This document shows, one piece after another, positions 21,681 through 29,864 of a stretch of 35,523 nt of DNA. This DNA comes from Nitrospirota bacterium. Its GTDB lineage: Bacteria > Nitrospirota > Thermodesulfovibrionia > Thermodesulfovibrionales > UBA6898. Within the stretch, counting starts at the first letter, position 1, and the number at the start of each line of letters is the position of its first letter. The notes beneath the pieces are model-generated. The model did not search any database and was not told the DNA's origin. It saw nothing but the letters and a program-made list of their open reading frames with translations. A program made the position numbers and the translations under genes. Where the stretch lies: the NCBI GenBank assembly GCA_021813425.1, contig JAKAKQ010000270.1:1-35523 (forward strand). The letters are read 5' to 3'.

Positions 21681-24326
21681 ATGAACTTGTTAGATGACAA
21701 AAAACGGCTGCAAGCGATAATTGATGCCATGGGGGATGGTGTCAGCATTCAGGACACTGATTTTAGAATTTTATATCAGAACCAAAACCATAAAAAGCTC
21801 ATCGGGGAGCATATAGGAGAGTATTGTTACAAGGCATATGAATATCAGGATAAAGTCTGTGAAGGGTGCCCTGTTGCAATGTCTTTTAAAGACAACAAGG
21901 TTCATATGGTGGAAAGAAGTGCCGCCACTGAAAAGGGGATATTTCACGTTGAAATTACAGCATCGCCTTTACTGGATGAAGAAGGTAACATCATAGCAGG
22001 CATAGAAATCGTCAGGGATATTACCAACCGCAAAAAGATAGAGGGCGAGCTTAATGAGAGCGAAAAACGTTACAAGAAGCTCACAGATTCGGTAACAGAC
22101 TATATTTATACTGTAAAGGTCGAAAATGGACATGCTGTGAAGACATATCACGGCCCGGGTTGTGTCGCAGTAACTGGTTATACATCCGGGGAATATGAAA
22201 CAGACCGCTTTCTCTGGTTCAACATGGTACATGACGAAGACAAAGATAAGGTAAGAGAACATGCAGAAAAGGTTATTTCAGGACAGGCAGTATCATCTAT
22301 AGAACACAGGATAATCTACAAGAACGGTCATGTCCGGTGGGTGAAAAATACCCCTGTACAGCATTTCGATGAAAAGGGATTTGTTACGGCCTATGACGCA
22401 CTTATCAGCGACATCACAGAGCGTAAAATAACCGAGGATGCGCTGAAAGCATCAGAGAAAAAATACCGGGACCTTGTAGACAATGCCTCTGTAGGGGTAT
22501 ATCAGACCAACCTGAAGGGTGACATTCTGTATGTAAACCAGGCCTTGTTGAGCATCTTTGAATTCGAATCCCCTGAAGAGATGATGTCTTTTGGTGTTCT
22601 GGCAAGATATAAAAACCCCAAGGATAGAGAGGGCTTTATTGAAATGCTTAAAAAAGCAGGCAATGTAAAGGATTTTGAGTCCGAAGTTTTTACAAGGTCA
22701 GGCAAGATAAGGACAGTCATCCTGAGCGCATCTCTTGACAGGGAATTTATATCAGGGATGCTTATTGATATCACAGAGCGTAAAAAAGCGGATGATGAAC
22801 TGAGAGAAAGTGAAGCCAGGTTCCGCAGACTTTCAAATGAATTCCAGGCGCTTCTGGACGCTATCCCTGATATCCTGACACTGCTCTCCCCCGAGCTAAA
22901 AGTAATATGGTCAAATCGTTCTTATTCTGCTGCATTGGGCAAGGAGACCGATTATGTGATTAATAGATACTGCTATGAATTATGGCATAACCGAACCGAA
23001 CCATGTGATCCGTGCCCGGTTCAAAGGAGTTTTCGTACCGGTAATGCAGAGATTGAAGTGGTCCCAACCCCTGACGGCAGACTGTGGGACCTCAGGACAT
23101 TCCCTTTGAAAGATGAAGACGGGATTGTAAACAGTGTTATTGAGGTCGGCAGGGATATTACAGAGCACCGGAAGTTAGAAGAGCAGCTCAGACAGTCCCA
23201 GAAGATGGAGGCTGTCGGGCAATTGGCCGGGGGCGTTGCCCATGATTTCAACAATATCCTCACAGCAATAATCGGGTATGGAAACCTGATGCAGATGAAG
23301 ATAAAAGAAGATGACCCCTTAAGGGTCCATATAGAGCAGATACTCTCATCCTCGGAGAGGGCTGCTAATCTGATCAGGAGTCTCCTTGCCTTCAGCAGAA
23401 AACAGATAATGAACCCCAAGCCTTTGAACCTTAACGAGATAGTCGAAAGAGTAACGAAGCTCCTGTCAAGACTGATCGGCGAGGATATTGAACTAAAGAT
23501 TGTTCTGACTGACAGGGCTCTTACAGTAATGGCCGATTCAAGCCATATAGAGCAGGTCCTGATGAACCTTGCAACAAATGCCAGGGATGCGATGCCTAAT
23601 GGAGGGTCGTTGACCATAGAGACTGAAGCAGTAAATATAGATGAGGAATTTATAAAGGCGCATGCATACGGTAAGCCCGGAGAATATGCCCTCATCTCCA
23701 TTTCAGATACCGGAGCAGGAATGGACGAAAAGACGAAGGACAAGATATTCGAACCGTTTTTTACCACCAAGGAAGTTGGGAAGGGGACAGGTCTCGGGCT
23801 TGCAATGGTATACGGCATAATAAAGCAGCATGATGGATATATCCATGTATATAGTGAACCGAATGAGGGCACGACATTCAGGATATATCTGCCTGTGATC
23901 GAGTCAGAGGTCGAAGAGATAAAACAGAAAGACCTTCAATCTGTTGAAGGAGGCACAGAGACCGTGCTTGTAGCAGAGGATGATGCGTCAGTAAGGGGAC
24001 TTATAAAAGATATGCTTGGAAGGTACGGATACAATGTCATAACTGCGGAAGACGGAGAGGATGCCGTGAAAAAATTTTCGGAGAACAGGGGAATGGTTCA
24101 GCTTCTTCTTTTTGATGTAATAATGCCCAGGAAGAATGGAAAAGAAGCATATACAGAGATCAAAAAAATAAAATCCGACATAAAGGTTATATTCATCAGC
24201 GGATATACGGCAGATATTATACACAAGAAAGGGATACTCGAAGAGGGATTGAATTTTATCCTTAAACCTATCTCGAAAAATAATCTGTTAAGGAAGGTGA
24301 GAGAAGTCCTGGATAAAGACAGATAA
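21681..24326 (+). CDS. Hybrid histidine kinase with four PAS domains and receiver
   Basis: An 881-aa soluble kinase without TM helices. Order: PAS (about 8-118), PAS (about 130-248), PAS (about 258-368), PAS (about 388-495), HisKA with H521 in GGVAHDFNNILTAI, HATPase with N, G1 and G2 boxes (TNARDAMPNGG, DTGAGMDE, GTGLGL) and a C-terminal receiver with Asp812 (LLLFDVIMPRKNG). PAS1 and PAS4 share a Cys pattern C-x10-C-x2-CP (C49/C60/C63 and C431/C442/C445), which suggests a metal or redox switch. It is 20 bases after the NtrC regulator, so a two-component system for an intracellular redox or ligand signal is inferred. Confidence 0.93.
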   Translation: MNLLDDKKRLQAIIDAMGDGVSIQDTDFRILYQNQNHKKLIGEHIGEYCYKAYEYQDKVCEGCPVAMSFKDNKVHMVERSAATEKGIFHVEITASPLLDEEGNIIAGIEIVRDITNRKKIEGELNESEKRYKKLTDSVTDYIYTVKVENGHAVKTYHGPGCVAVTGYTSGEYETDRFLWFNMVHDEDKDKVREHAEKVISGQAVSSIEHRIIYKNGHVRWVKNTPVQHFDEKGFVTAYDALISDITERKITEDALKASEKKYRDLVDNASVGVYQTNLKGDILYVNQALLSIFEFESPEEMMSFGVLARYKNPKDREGFIEMLKKAGNVKDFESEVFTRSGKIRTVILSASLDREFISGMLIDITERKKADDELRESEARFRRLSNEFQALLDAIPDILTLLSPELKVIWSNRSYSAALGKETDYVINRYCYELWHNRTEPCDPCPVQRSFRTGNAEIEVVPTPDGRLWDLRTFPLKDEDGIVNSVIEVGRDITEHRKLEEQLRQSQKMEAVGQLAGGVAHDFNNILTAIIGYGNLMQMKIKEDDPLRVHIEQILSSSERAANLIRSLLAFSRKQIMNPKPLNLNEIVERVTKLLSRLIGEDIELKIVLTDRALTVMADSSHIEQVLMNLATNARDAMPNGGSLTIETEAVNIDEEFIKAHAYGKPGEYALISISDTGAGMDEKTKDKIFEPFFTTKEVGKGTGLGLAMVYGIIKQHDGYIHVYSEPNEGTTFRIYLPVIESEVEEIKQKDLQSVEGGTETVLVAEDDASVRGLIKDMLGRYGYNVITAEDGEDAVKKFSENRGMVQLLLFDVIMPRKNGKEAYTEIKKIKSDIKVIFISGYTADIIHKKGILEEGLNFILKPISKNNLLRKVREVLDKDR

Positions 24327-24342
24327 TGGTTTCACTGTAACC

Positions 24343-24372
24343 TTGACAGTATTAAGCCCCTGGAATTAATAT
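24343..24372 (+). promoter_or_regulatory. Promoter giving an almost leaderless transcript
   Basis: TTGACA (24343-24348) and TAATAT (24367-24372), 18-base spacer. The predicted start (about 24379) falls on the ATG at 24380, and no Shine-Dalgarno precedes that ATG. Confidence 0.55.
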
Positions 24373-24379
24373 AAAAATC

Positions 24380-25066
24380 ATGATTAAACCCAAACTTTTC
24401 CCGATGCTGTTTCTGTGCCTGCTTTTGGTCCCTGTTTTTTCAAGCAGGGTTGCAGCAGAAGAGGCTAAAAAAGATACAGATGAGCCGGGTGTTGAAGAAC
24501 AGGAGAAAAAGGCGTTTGAGATTTTCCAGAAGATCCTTGAGCTTGCTGAAAATACCGACAGGATGACTGTTCTGCCAAAGATCGAGGCTGCATACGGAGA
24601 TATTATTGAAAAATATCCGAAGGCCTCAATACACCAGGAATCTTACTGGAGGCTTATGTCAGTCTACCTTAATGATTATAACCCTCCTGTTTTCGGAAAG
24701 GCCGAAAGTCTGTACAGTGAATTTTTAAAAAATTATCCGAATTCAACCCTGAAAAACATGATCGATGATAATCTCTCAAACAGCTATTACAGCAATGCAA
24801 AATGGGAAAAACTGCTCAAGTTCCATACACCTGTCGTCAAGAAATTCATTGAATTATCGTCAGAGAAGCAGTCTCTTGAAAAAGAGAACCTCTCAAGGCC
24901 CCAGGAAATGTTTATGTATTCAGAGGCAAAATTTAACCTTGGCGACCTTACAGAGGCAGAAAAAGGTTATAGGATCGTTATCGCACTTTTCCCCGGTTCA
25001 AAAGAGAGCGCGGTCTCGAAAGAGAGATTAGAAGAAATAAACAAGAGAAAGCCCCAAAATAAATAA
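24380..25066 (+). CDS. Exported TPR-like (BamD/YbgF-type) protein
   Basis: A 228-aa protein with a Sec signal (LFLCLLLVPVFSSRVAAEEA, cleavage likely after VAA). The mature part has helical repeats of the kind seen in outer-membrane assembly TPR proteins: YGDIIEKYPKASIHQESYWRL, AESLYSEFLKNYPNSTLKN, AEKGYRIVIALFPGSKES. There is no lipobox Cys, so it is probably periplasmic. Not BamD by length or lipidation. It is separated from the kinase by a promoter-containing gap and precedes yebC by 15 bases. Confidence 0.75.
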   Translation: MIKPKLFPMLFLCLLLVPVFSSRVAAEEAKKDTDEPGVEEQEKKAFEIFQKILELAENTDRMTVLPKIEAAYGDIIEKYPKASIHQESYWRLMSVYLNDYNPPVFGKAESLYSEFLKNYPNSTLKNMIDDNLSNSYYSNAKWEKLLKFHTPVVKKFIELSSEKQSLEKENLSRPQEMFMYSEAKFNLGDLTEAEKGYRIVIALFPGSKESAVSKERLEEINKRKPQNK

Positions 25067-25081
25067 TCCCGGAGGAATTTT

Positions 25082-25837
25082 GTGTCAGGACATTCAAAGT
25101 GGTCTCAGATAAAACATAAAAAGGCGCATACAGACGCAAAGAGGGGAAAGGCATTCACAAAAATCGTTAAAGAGATCTCGATAGCTGCGAGACAGGGCGG
25201 CGGCGATCCTGCCGGCAATCCGAGATTGCGCACAGCTATAGAAAAGGCCAAGGAAGTAAACATGCCTGGTGACAACGTGAAGAAGGCGATCATGAAGGGG
25301 ACGGGCGAACTCCCGGGTGTTTCATACGAAGAAATTGTATATGAGGGATACGGGCCTTCAGGCGTTGCGGTAATGATCGAGGTGTTGACAGATAACAAAA
25401 ACAGGACCATTCCCGAGATAAGGCATATTCTGTCCAGAAACGGCGGAAGCCTTGGTGAGACAGGGTGTGTTTCATGGATGTTCGATAAAAGAGGATATAT
25501 ACTGGTCAGTAAATCAAAGGCGTCTGAAGACTCTGTTATGACGGCTGCTCTGGATGCAGGGGCCGAGGATATGAAAAACGATCCCGGGGAAGGCAATTAT
25601 GAAATAATCACAGCTCCTGAGGATTTAAATACTGTTAAAGCGGCACTTGAAAAGGCGAATATACCAATCGAATCTGCCGAAGTGACAATGCTCCCCAAAA
25701 ACTATGTGGTTCTGGATGCAAAGCCTGCGGAACAGATGATAAGGCTTATGGATGCCCTCGAAGACAATGACGATGTCCAGAACGTGTATGCCAATTTTGA
25801 TATACCTGACGATGTGGCTGAGAAGGCCGGCAGATAA
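25082..25837 (+). CDS. yebC: YebC/TACO1-family translation/regulation factor
   Basis: A 251-aa protein with the full family signature: [57 protein letters not shown], the EGYGP motif, and [21 protein letters not shown]. The start is GTG at 25082 behind CCCGGAGG. Members assist translation of difficult sequences or act as transcriptional regulators. In many bacteria it neighbours ruvC; here it starts a housekeeping run. Confidence 0.95.
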   Translation: MSGHSKWSQIKHKKAHTDAKRGKAFTKIVKEISIAARQGGGDPAGNPRLRTAIEKAKEVNMPGDNVKKAIMKGTGELPGVSYEEIVYEGYGPSGVAVMIEVLTDNKNRTIPEIRHILSRNGGSLGETGCVSWMFDKRGYILVSKSKASEDSVMTAALDAGAEDMKNDPGEGNYEIITAPEDLNTVKAALEKANIPIESAEVTMLPKNYVVLDAKPAEQMIRLMDALEDNDDVQNVYANFDIPDDVAEKAGR

Positions 25838-25908
25838 ACAGTGCGAATATCAGATAATCCGGACATTGAAATAATGATGTCCATGGATTTATTATAAACA
25901 TACAAACG

Positions 25909-26529
25909 ATGGGCAATTCTATTCGGGCTACCCTCAAGAGAAAATTTATCGCAGGGCTTTTTGTCTCGATACCTGCGATCATAACCGTTCTGGTGATCGG
26001 CAAGTTCATCAGTTTTGTCGACGACCTGCTTGAACCAGTATATTTCAAGATACTCGGATATCACACCAGGGGTCTGGGTTTTATTTCAGCATTAGTCCTC
26101 ATTTTCCTGGTCGGCATAATATCAACGAATGTATTCGGGAAGAAAATTATAGGGTATCTTGAAAACATCTTTTTGAGACTGCCTGTATTTAAAGGTTTTT
26201 ATACAGCTGTGAAACAGCTTGTCGATGCGTTCTCACCCGACAACCAGACATCATCTTTTAAGAAGTTCGTTGTTATCGAATATCCGCGGAGAGGTTCATA
26301 TGCGTTCGGTTTCCTTACAAAAGAGTGCACGATAAAGGCGGAAAATTCCGGAAAGGAATCCTGCCTCAGGGTTGTTTACGTCCCGACAAACAACCTTTAT
26401 CTCGGTGAGATTGTAATGGTGCATGAGGACGCTGTTTTTTATACGGATATACCTATCGATGAAGGTATAAAGATCATCCTTTCAGGAGGGATCGCGGCTC
26501 CGATCAGGATTGGAGAGGCTAAAGAATGA
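25909..26529 (+). CDS. DUF502 family membrane protein
   Basis: A 206-aa protein with two TM helices: FIAGLFVSIPAIITVLVIGKFI and LGFISALVLIFLVGIISTNVFG. A soluble DUF502 domain follows, with RLPVFKGFYTAVKQLVDAFSP, SFKKFVVIEYPRRGSYAFGFLT and VPTNNLYLGEIVMV. The function of DUF502 is not established. Its stop overlaps the glmU start (ATGA), so it is cotranslated with cell-wall precursor synthesis, which may be chance. Confidence 0.9.
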   Translation: MGNSIRATLKRKFIAGLFVSIPAIITVLVIGKFISFVDDLLEPVYFKILGYHTRGLGFISALVLIFLVGIISTNVFGKKIIGYLENIFLRLPVFKGFYTAVKQLVDAFSPDNQTSSFKKFVVIEYPRRGSYAFGFLTKECTIKAENSGKESCLRVVYVPTNNLYLGEIVMVHEDAVFYTDIPIDEGIKIILSGGIAAPIRIGEAKE

Positions 26530-27944
26530 AGACCGCATGTGTCATACTTGCTGCAGGGCTTGGCAAGAGGATGAACTCTGCTGTTCCAAAGGTATTGCAC
26601 AATGTCGCGGGTATTCCCATGATTCAGAGTGTTGTGAATACGGCCCTGAGGTTAAGACCTGATAAGGTTATCGTAGTCGCAGGACAGCATATTGACCTGA
26701 TAAGAAAATCATTGGCGGCAAAAGGTGTTGTCTTTGCGTTGCAGAAAGAGGCAAAAGGCACAGGTCATGCCCTGTTGTGTGCCCGGCCCGCCTTAGGAAA
26801 TCTCAAGGGGCTTGTTGTTGTGATGAACGGCGATACCCCTCTTTTAGATCCTGATACAATAAAAAGGTTTATCAACCTCCATAAGAAAAACAAAAATGAT
26901 ATTTCGGTAATCTCCTTTATAGCAAAAAACCCCGGCAGTTACGGAAGGGTCGTGAGGGATAAGTCAGGGAAGGGGTTGTCGATTATTGAAGATAAAGATG
27001 CTGATCAGGTACAGAAAAAGATACACGAGGTGAACAGCGGAGTATATGTCATAAACAGTGATGCAATGTCCATTCTTAAAGATATAAGGGAAAACAGCTT
27101 AAAAGGGGAATACTATCTTACCGACATAGTTGCACTGGCTTATCAAAAAGGATTGAAGACATCTGCTTACTGCATAGGGTCAGAAGAAGAATTTATGGGA
27201 GTGAATACAAGGGAAGAGCTTTATAAGGCGTCATACCTGATGAAGAAAAATATTATAGATAAATGGACCGGGAAAGGGGTAAATTTCCTTGATGCCGGTT
27301 CGGTCTTTATCCATCCTGATGCGCATATTGGAAGAGGCACAACAGTGTATCCCAATGTCTATATCGAAGGACATACTGAAATAGGCAGGGATTCAACAAT
27401 ATACCCGAATGTAAGGATCCTCAACAGCAGGATAGGCAATAAGGTTACAATCAAGGATTCAACGGTGATAGAAGACTCCGACATAAAAGACAGGGCTTCA
27501 GTCGGGCCTTTCGCTCACATAAGGCCGGGCTCTGAAATAGGCAGCGAGGCCAGGATAGGCAACTTTGTAGAATTGAAGAAGGCGATCGTCGGAAGCGGCA
27601 CAAAGGCATCACATCTGAGCTATCTCGGCGATACAAAGATCGGCAGGGGCGCCAATATAGGAGCCGGAACAATAACCTGCAATTATGACGGCAAAAAGAA
27701 GCACGTTACCATTATTGAAGACGGCGTCTTTGTCGGGAGTGATTCCCAGCTTGTTGCTCCTGTGAGGGTTGGGAAAGGCGCTTATATAGGCGCAGGTTCT
27801 ACAGTGACAAAGGACATCCCGCCAGGGGCCCTTGCCATAAGCAGGGTCGAGCAGCGCAATATATTGAAATGGGCCAGAAGAAAATCAGCAGTAAGCAGTC
27901 AGAAATCAGAAGCAAGAAAAGGGAAGGGGAAAAAGAAGGTGTAA
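26526..27944 (+). CDS. glmU: Bifunctional GlcNAc-1-P uridyltransferase / GlcN-1-P acetyltransferase
   Basis: A 472-aa enzyme making UDP-GlcNAc. The N-terminal pyrophosphorylase has LAAGLGKRMNS, and the middle/late part is a left-handed beta-helix with hexapeptide repeats (IGRGTTVYPNVYIEG, IGSEARIGNFVELKK). The acetyltransferase site has IGAGTITCNYDG and the end has IRVGKG-like elements. The C-terminus carries an unusual basic tail (KKSAVSSQKSEARKGKGKKKV) encoded by a period-7 DNA repeat. One base separates it from glmS: the two enzymes act consecutively in the same pathway and are co-expressed. Confidence 0.97.
   Translation: MKTACVILAAGLGKRMNSAVPKVLHNVAGIPMIQSVVNTALRLRPDKVIVVAGQHIDLIRKSLAAKGVVFALQKEAKGTGHALLCARPALGNLKGLVVVMNGDTPLLDPDTIKRFINLHKKNKNDISVISFIAKNPGSYGRVVRDKSGKGLSIIEDKDADQVQKKIHEVNSGVYVINSDAMSILKDIRENSLKGEYYLTDIVALAYQKGLKTSAYCIGSEEEFMGVNTREELYKASYLMKKNIIDKWTGKGVNFLDAGSVFIHPDAHIGRGTTVYPNVYIEGHTEIGRDSTIYPNVRILNSRIGNKVTIKDSTVIEDSDIKDRASVGPFAHIRPGSEIGSEARIGNFVELKKAIVGSGTKASHLSYLGDTKIGRGANIGAGTITCNYDGKKKHVTIIEDGVFVGSDSQLVAPVRVGKGAYIGAGSTVTKDIPPGALAISRVEQRNILKWARRKSAVSSQKSEARKGKGKKKV
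27888..27922. repeat. Period-7 tandem repeat inside the glmU 3' end
   Basis: Five in-phase heptamers gcagtaa, gcagtca, gaaatca, gaagcaa, gaaaagg encode the extra Ser/Lys-rich tail of GlmU. Seven is not a multiple of three, so each unit would be read in a new codon phase; the repeat has grown at the end of the gene and is not selected as protein. Confidence 0.5.
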
Positions 27945-27945
27945 T

Positions 27946-29772
27946 ATGTGCGGGATAATAGGATATATAGGGAATAAGAATGCGGTCACGGTCATACTTG
28001 AAGGTCTGAAGCGCCTCGAATACAGGGGCTACGATTCTGCCGGGATAGCTTTTTTCCTTGATAGAAAGATAGATGTGAGGAGATGCAAGGGCAAGATCAA
28101 GGATTTAGTGTCCATGATCGAGACTGAAAATCTGGCAAGCAATACCGCTATCGGACATACAAGATGGGCTACACACGGCAAACCCTCTGAAGAGAACGCC
28201 CACCCTCACAGGTCAGGGGGGATCGTTTTAGTCCATAACGGCATCATCGAGAATTACCTCCAGCTAAAGAAAAAACTGGTCGAAAAAGGATACAGCTTCG
28301 AATCAGAGACGGATACGGAAGCGCTCTGCCACCTTATTAAAGATCATGCTGAAAACCTTCCGCTTGAAGAAGCCGTCAGAGAGGCGCTGAAAGAAGTGAA
28401 GGGCGCATATGCGATCGCTGTCATTAATGAAAAGGAACCCAACAAGATCGTCGGTGTCAGGAAGGACAGCCCCCTTGTGGTCGGGATAGGCGACGGCGAA
28501 TATTTCATAGCATCGGATGTGCCGGCATTCCTGCATTATTCAAGAGAGGTTATATTCCTTAATGAAGAAGAGATGGTCGTGCTTACAAATGACGGCGTGG
28601 TCGTTACAACCCTTGACGGCTCTGGTGTGCAAAAGGAGATTAAATCCATAACATGGAGCCCTTCCATGGCTGAAAAGGGCGGCTACAGGCATTTTATGCT
28701 CAAGGAGATATTTGAGCAGCCGCGCGCTGTCAGCGATACGCTGAGGGGAAGGTTCTCTATCGAAAGCGGTGAGGTGAACCTCGATGAATTCGGACTTACT
28801 CCGGATATTTTAAGGGATATAAAGAAGGTATTTATTGTAGCCTGCGGAACTTCATGGCATGCGGCGCTTACCGGCAAATATATGATAGAGGAACTCGCAA
28901 GGGTCCCTGTTGAAGTCGATATAGCGTCGGAGTTCAGATACAGGAACCCGCTGATCAGTTCCGACAACCTGATGGTAGTAATCACCCAGTCGGGTGAAAC
29001 TGCCGATACGCTTGCTGCACAGAGGGAGGCAAAGAAACTGGGGGCCAGAATACTCACCATATGCAATGTAGTGGGGAGCACGTCGGCAAGAGAGGCGGAT
29101 GCGGTTTTTTATACTCATTCCGGACCTGAGATCGGCGTTGCATCAACCAAGGCATTTATAACGCAGGTTACTGCTGTCTACCTGCTGGCTATAGCGATGG
29201 GACAGGTTGCAGGCAGGATAAATCAGGGGGTTTCGAAAGAATTATTGAATGAACTCCTCCTGATGCCGCTGAAGATAGAAAAGTCTCTGGCTTCCGAAGA
29301 TATGGTAAAGGAGATCGCCAAAAACTACTTTAAGGCAAGAGGATTTATATATCTAGGAAGGAACATTAATTATCCGATAGCGCTCGAAGGGGCGCTGAAA
29401 CTTAAAGAGATATCATATATACACGCAGAAGGGTATCCGGCAGGAGAGATGAAACACGGGCCTATAGCGCTGATCGACGAAGACCTCCCTGTAGTTATCC
29501 TTGCCCCAAAGGACAATCTCTTTGACAAGATGATTACCGGCATGCAGGAGGTAAACAGCAGGGGCGGAAACATCATCGCCATCTCAAACGAAAGTAACGG
29601 TGAAGTCTGTGAAATTTCGAAAAACTGCGTTCTTGTCCCGGATTCAAATGCTTATTTGTCCCCTATGCTTTTAGCAGTGCCCCTGCAATTGCTCGCTTAT
29701 CATATAGGCGTCTTGAGGGGGTGCGATGTCGACCAGCCGAGGAATCTTGCCAAGAGTGTCACTGTTGAATAA
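27946..29772 (+). CDS. glmS: Glutamine:fructose-6-phosphate aminotransferase
   Basis: A 608-aa enzyme that makes glucosamine-6-phosphate from Fru-6-P and glutamine. MCGIIGYIG at the N-terminus exposes the nucleophile Cys1; GHTRWATHGKPSEENAHPH and NGIIENY form the glutaminase site. The isomerase domains have CGTSWHAAL, TQSGETADTLAA and the C-terminal DQPRNLAKSVTVE, with the catalytic Lys near the end. Normal length. No glmS ribozyme-like leader is visible in the one-base gap after glmU, so regulation is probably transcriptional with glmU. Confidence 0.98.
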   Translation: MCGIIGYIGNKNAVTVILEGLKRLEYRGYDSAGIAFFLDRKIDVRRCKGKIKDLVSMIETENLASNTAIGHTRWATHGKPSEENAHPHRSGGIVLVHNGIIENYLQLKKKLVEKGYSFESETDTEALCHLIKDHAENLPLEEAVREALKEVKGAYAIAVINEKEPNKIVGVRKDSPLVVGIGDGEYFIASDVPAFLHYSREVIFLNEEEMVVLTNDGVVVTTLDGSGVQKEIKSITWSPSMAEKGGYRHFMLKEIFEQPRAVSDTLRGRFSIESGEVNLDEFGLTPDILRDIKKVFIVACGTSWHAALTGKYMIEELARVPVEVDIASEFRYRNPLISSDNLMVVITQSGETADTLAAQREAKKLGARILTICNVVGSTSAREADAVFYTHSGPEIGVASTKAFITQVTAVYLLAIAMGQVAGRINQGVSKELLNELLLMPLKIEKSLASEDMVKEIAKNYFKARGFIYLGRNINYPIALEGALKLKEISYIHAEGYPAGEMKHGPIALIDEDLPVVILAPKDNLFDKMITGMQEVNSRGGNIIAISNESNGEVCEISKNCVLVPDSNAYLSPMLLAVPLQLLAYHIGVLRGCDVDQPRNLAKSVTVE

Positions 29773-29864
29773 CAGAGGAATTATTAAAAAGCCCAGTAGA
29801 TTTAAAGTGCCCATATTTGTTATTCTATTACGTCTGGAACAAATAGATGTCAAAAGGAAGTCTA

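Noticed and set aside
25854-25894. GGACAT...ATGTCC hairpin after yebC
   Set aside because: Only a 6-bp stem with a long loop and no T-run; not a convincing terminator.
27944-27946. glmS ribozyme/riboswitch
   Set aside because: Only one base separates glmU and glmS, leaving no space for such a leader.
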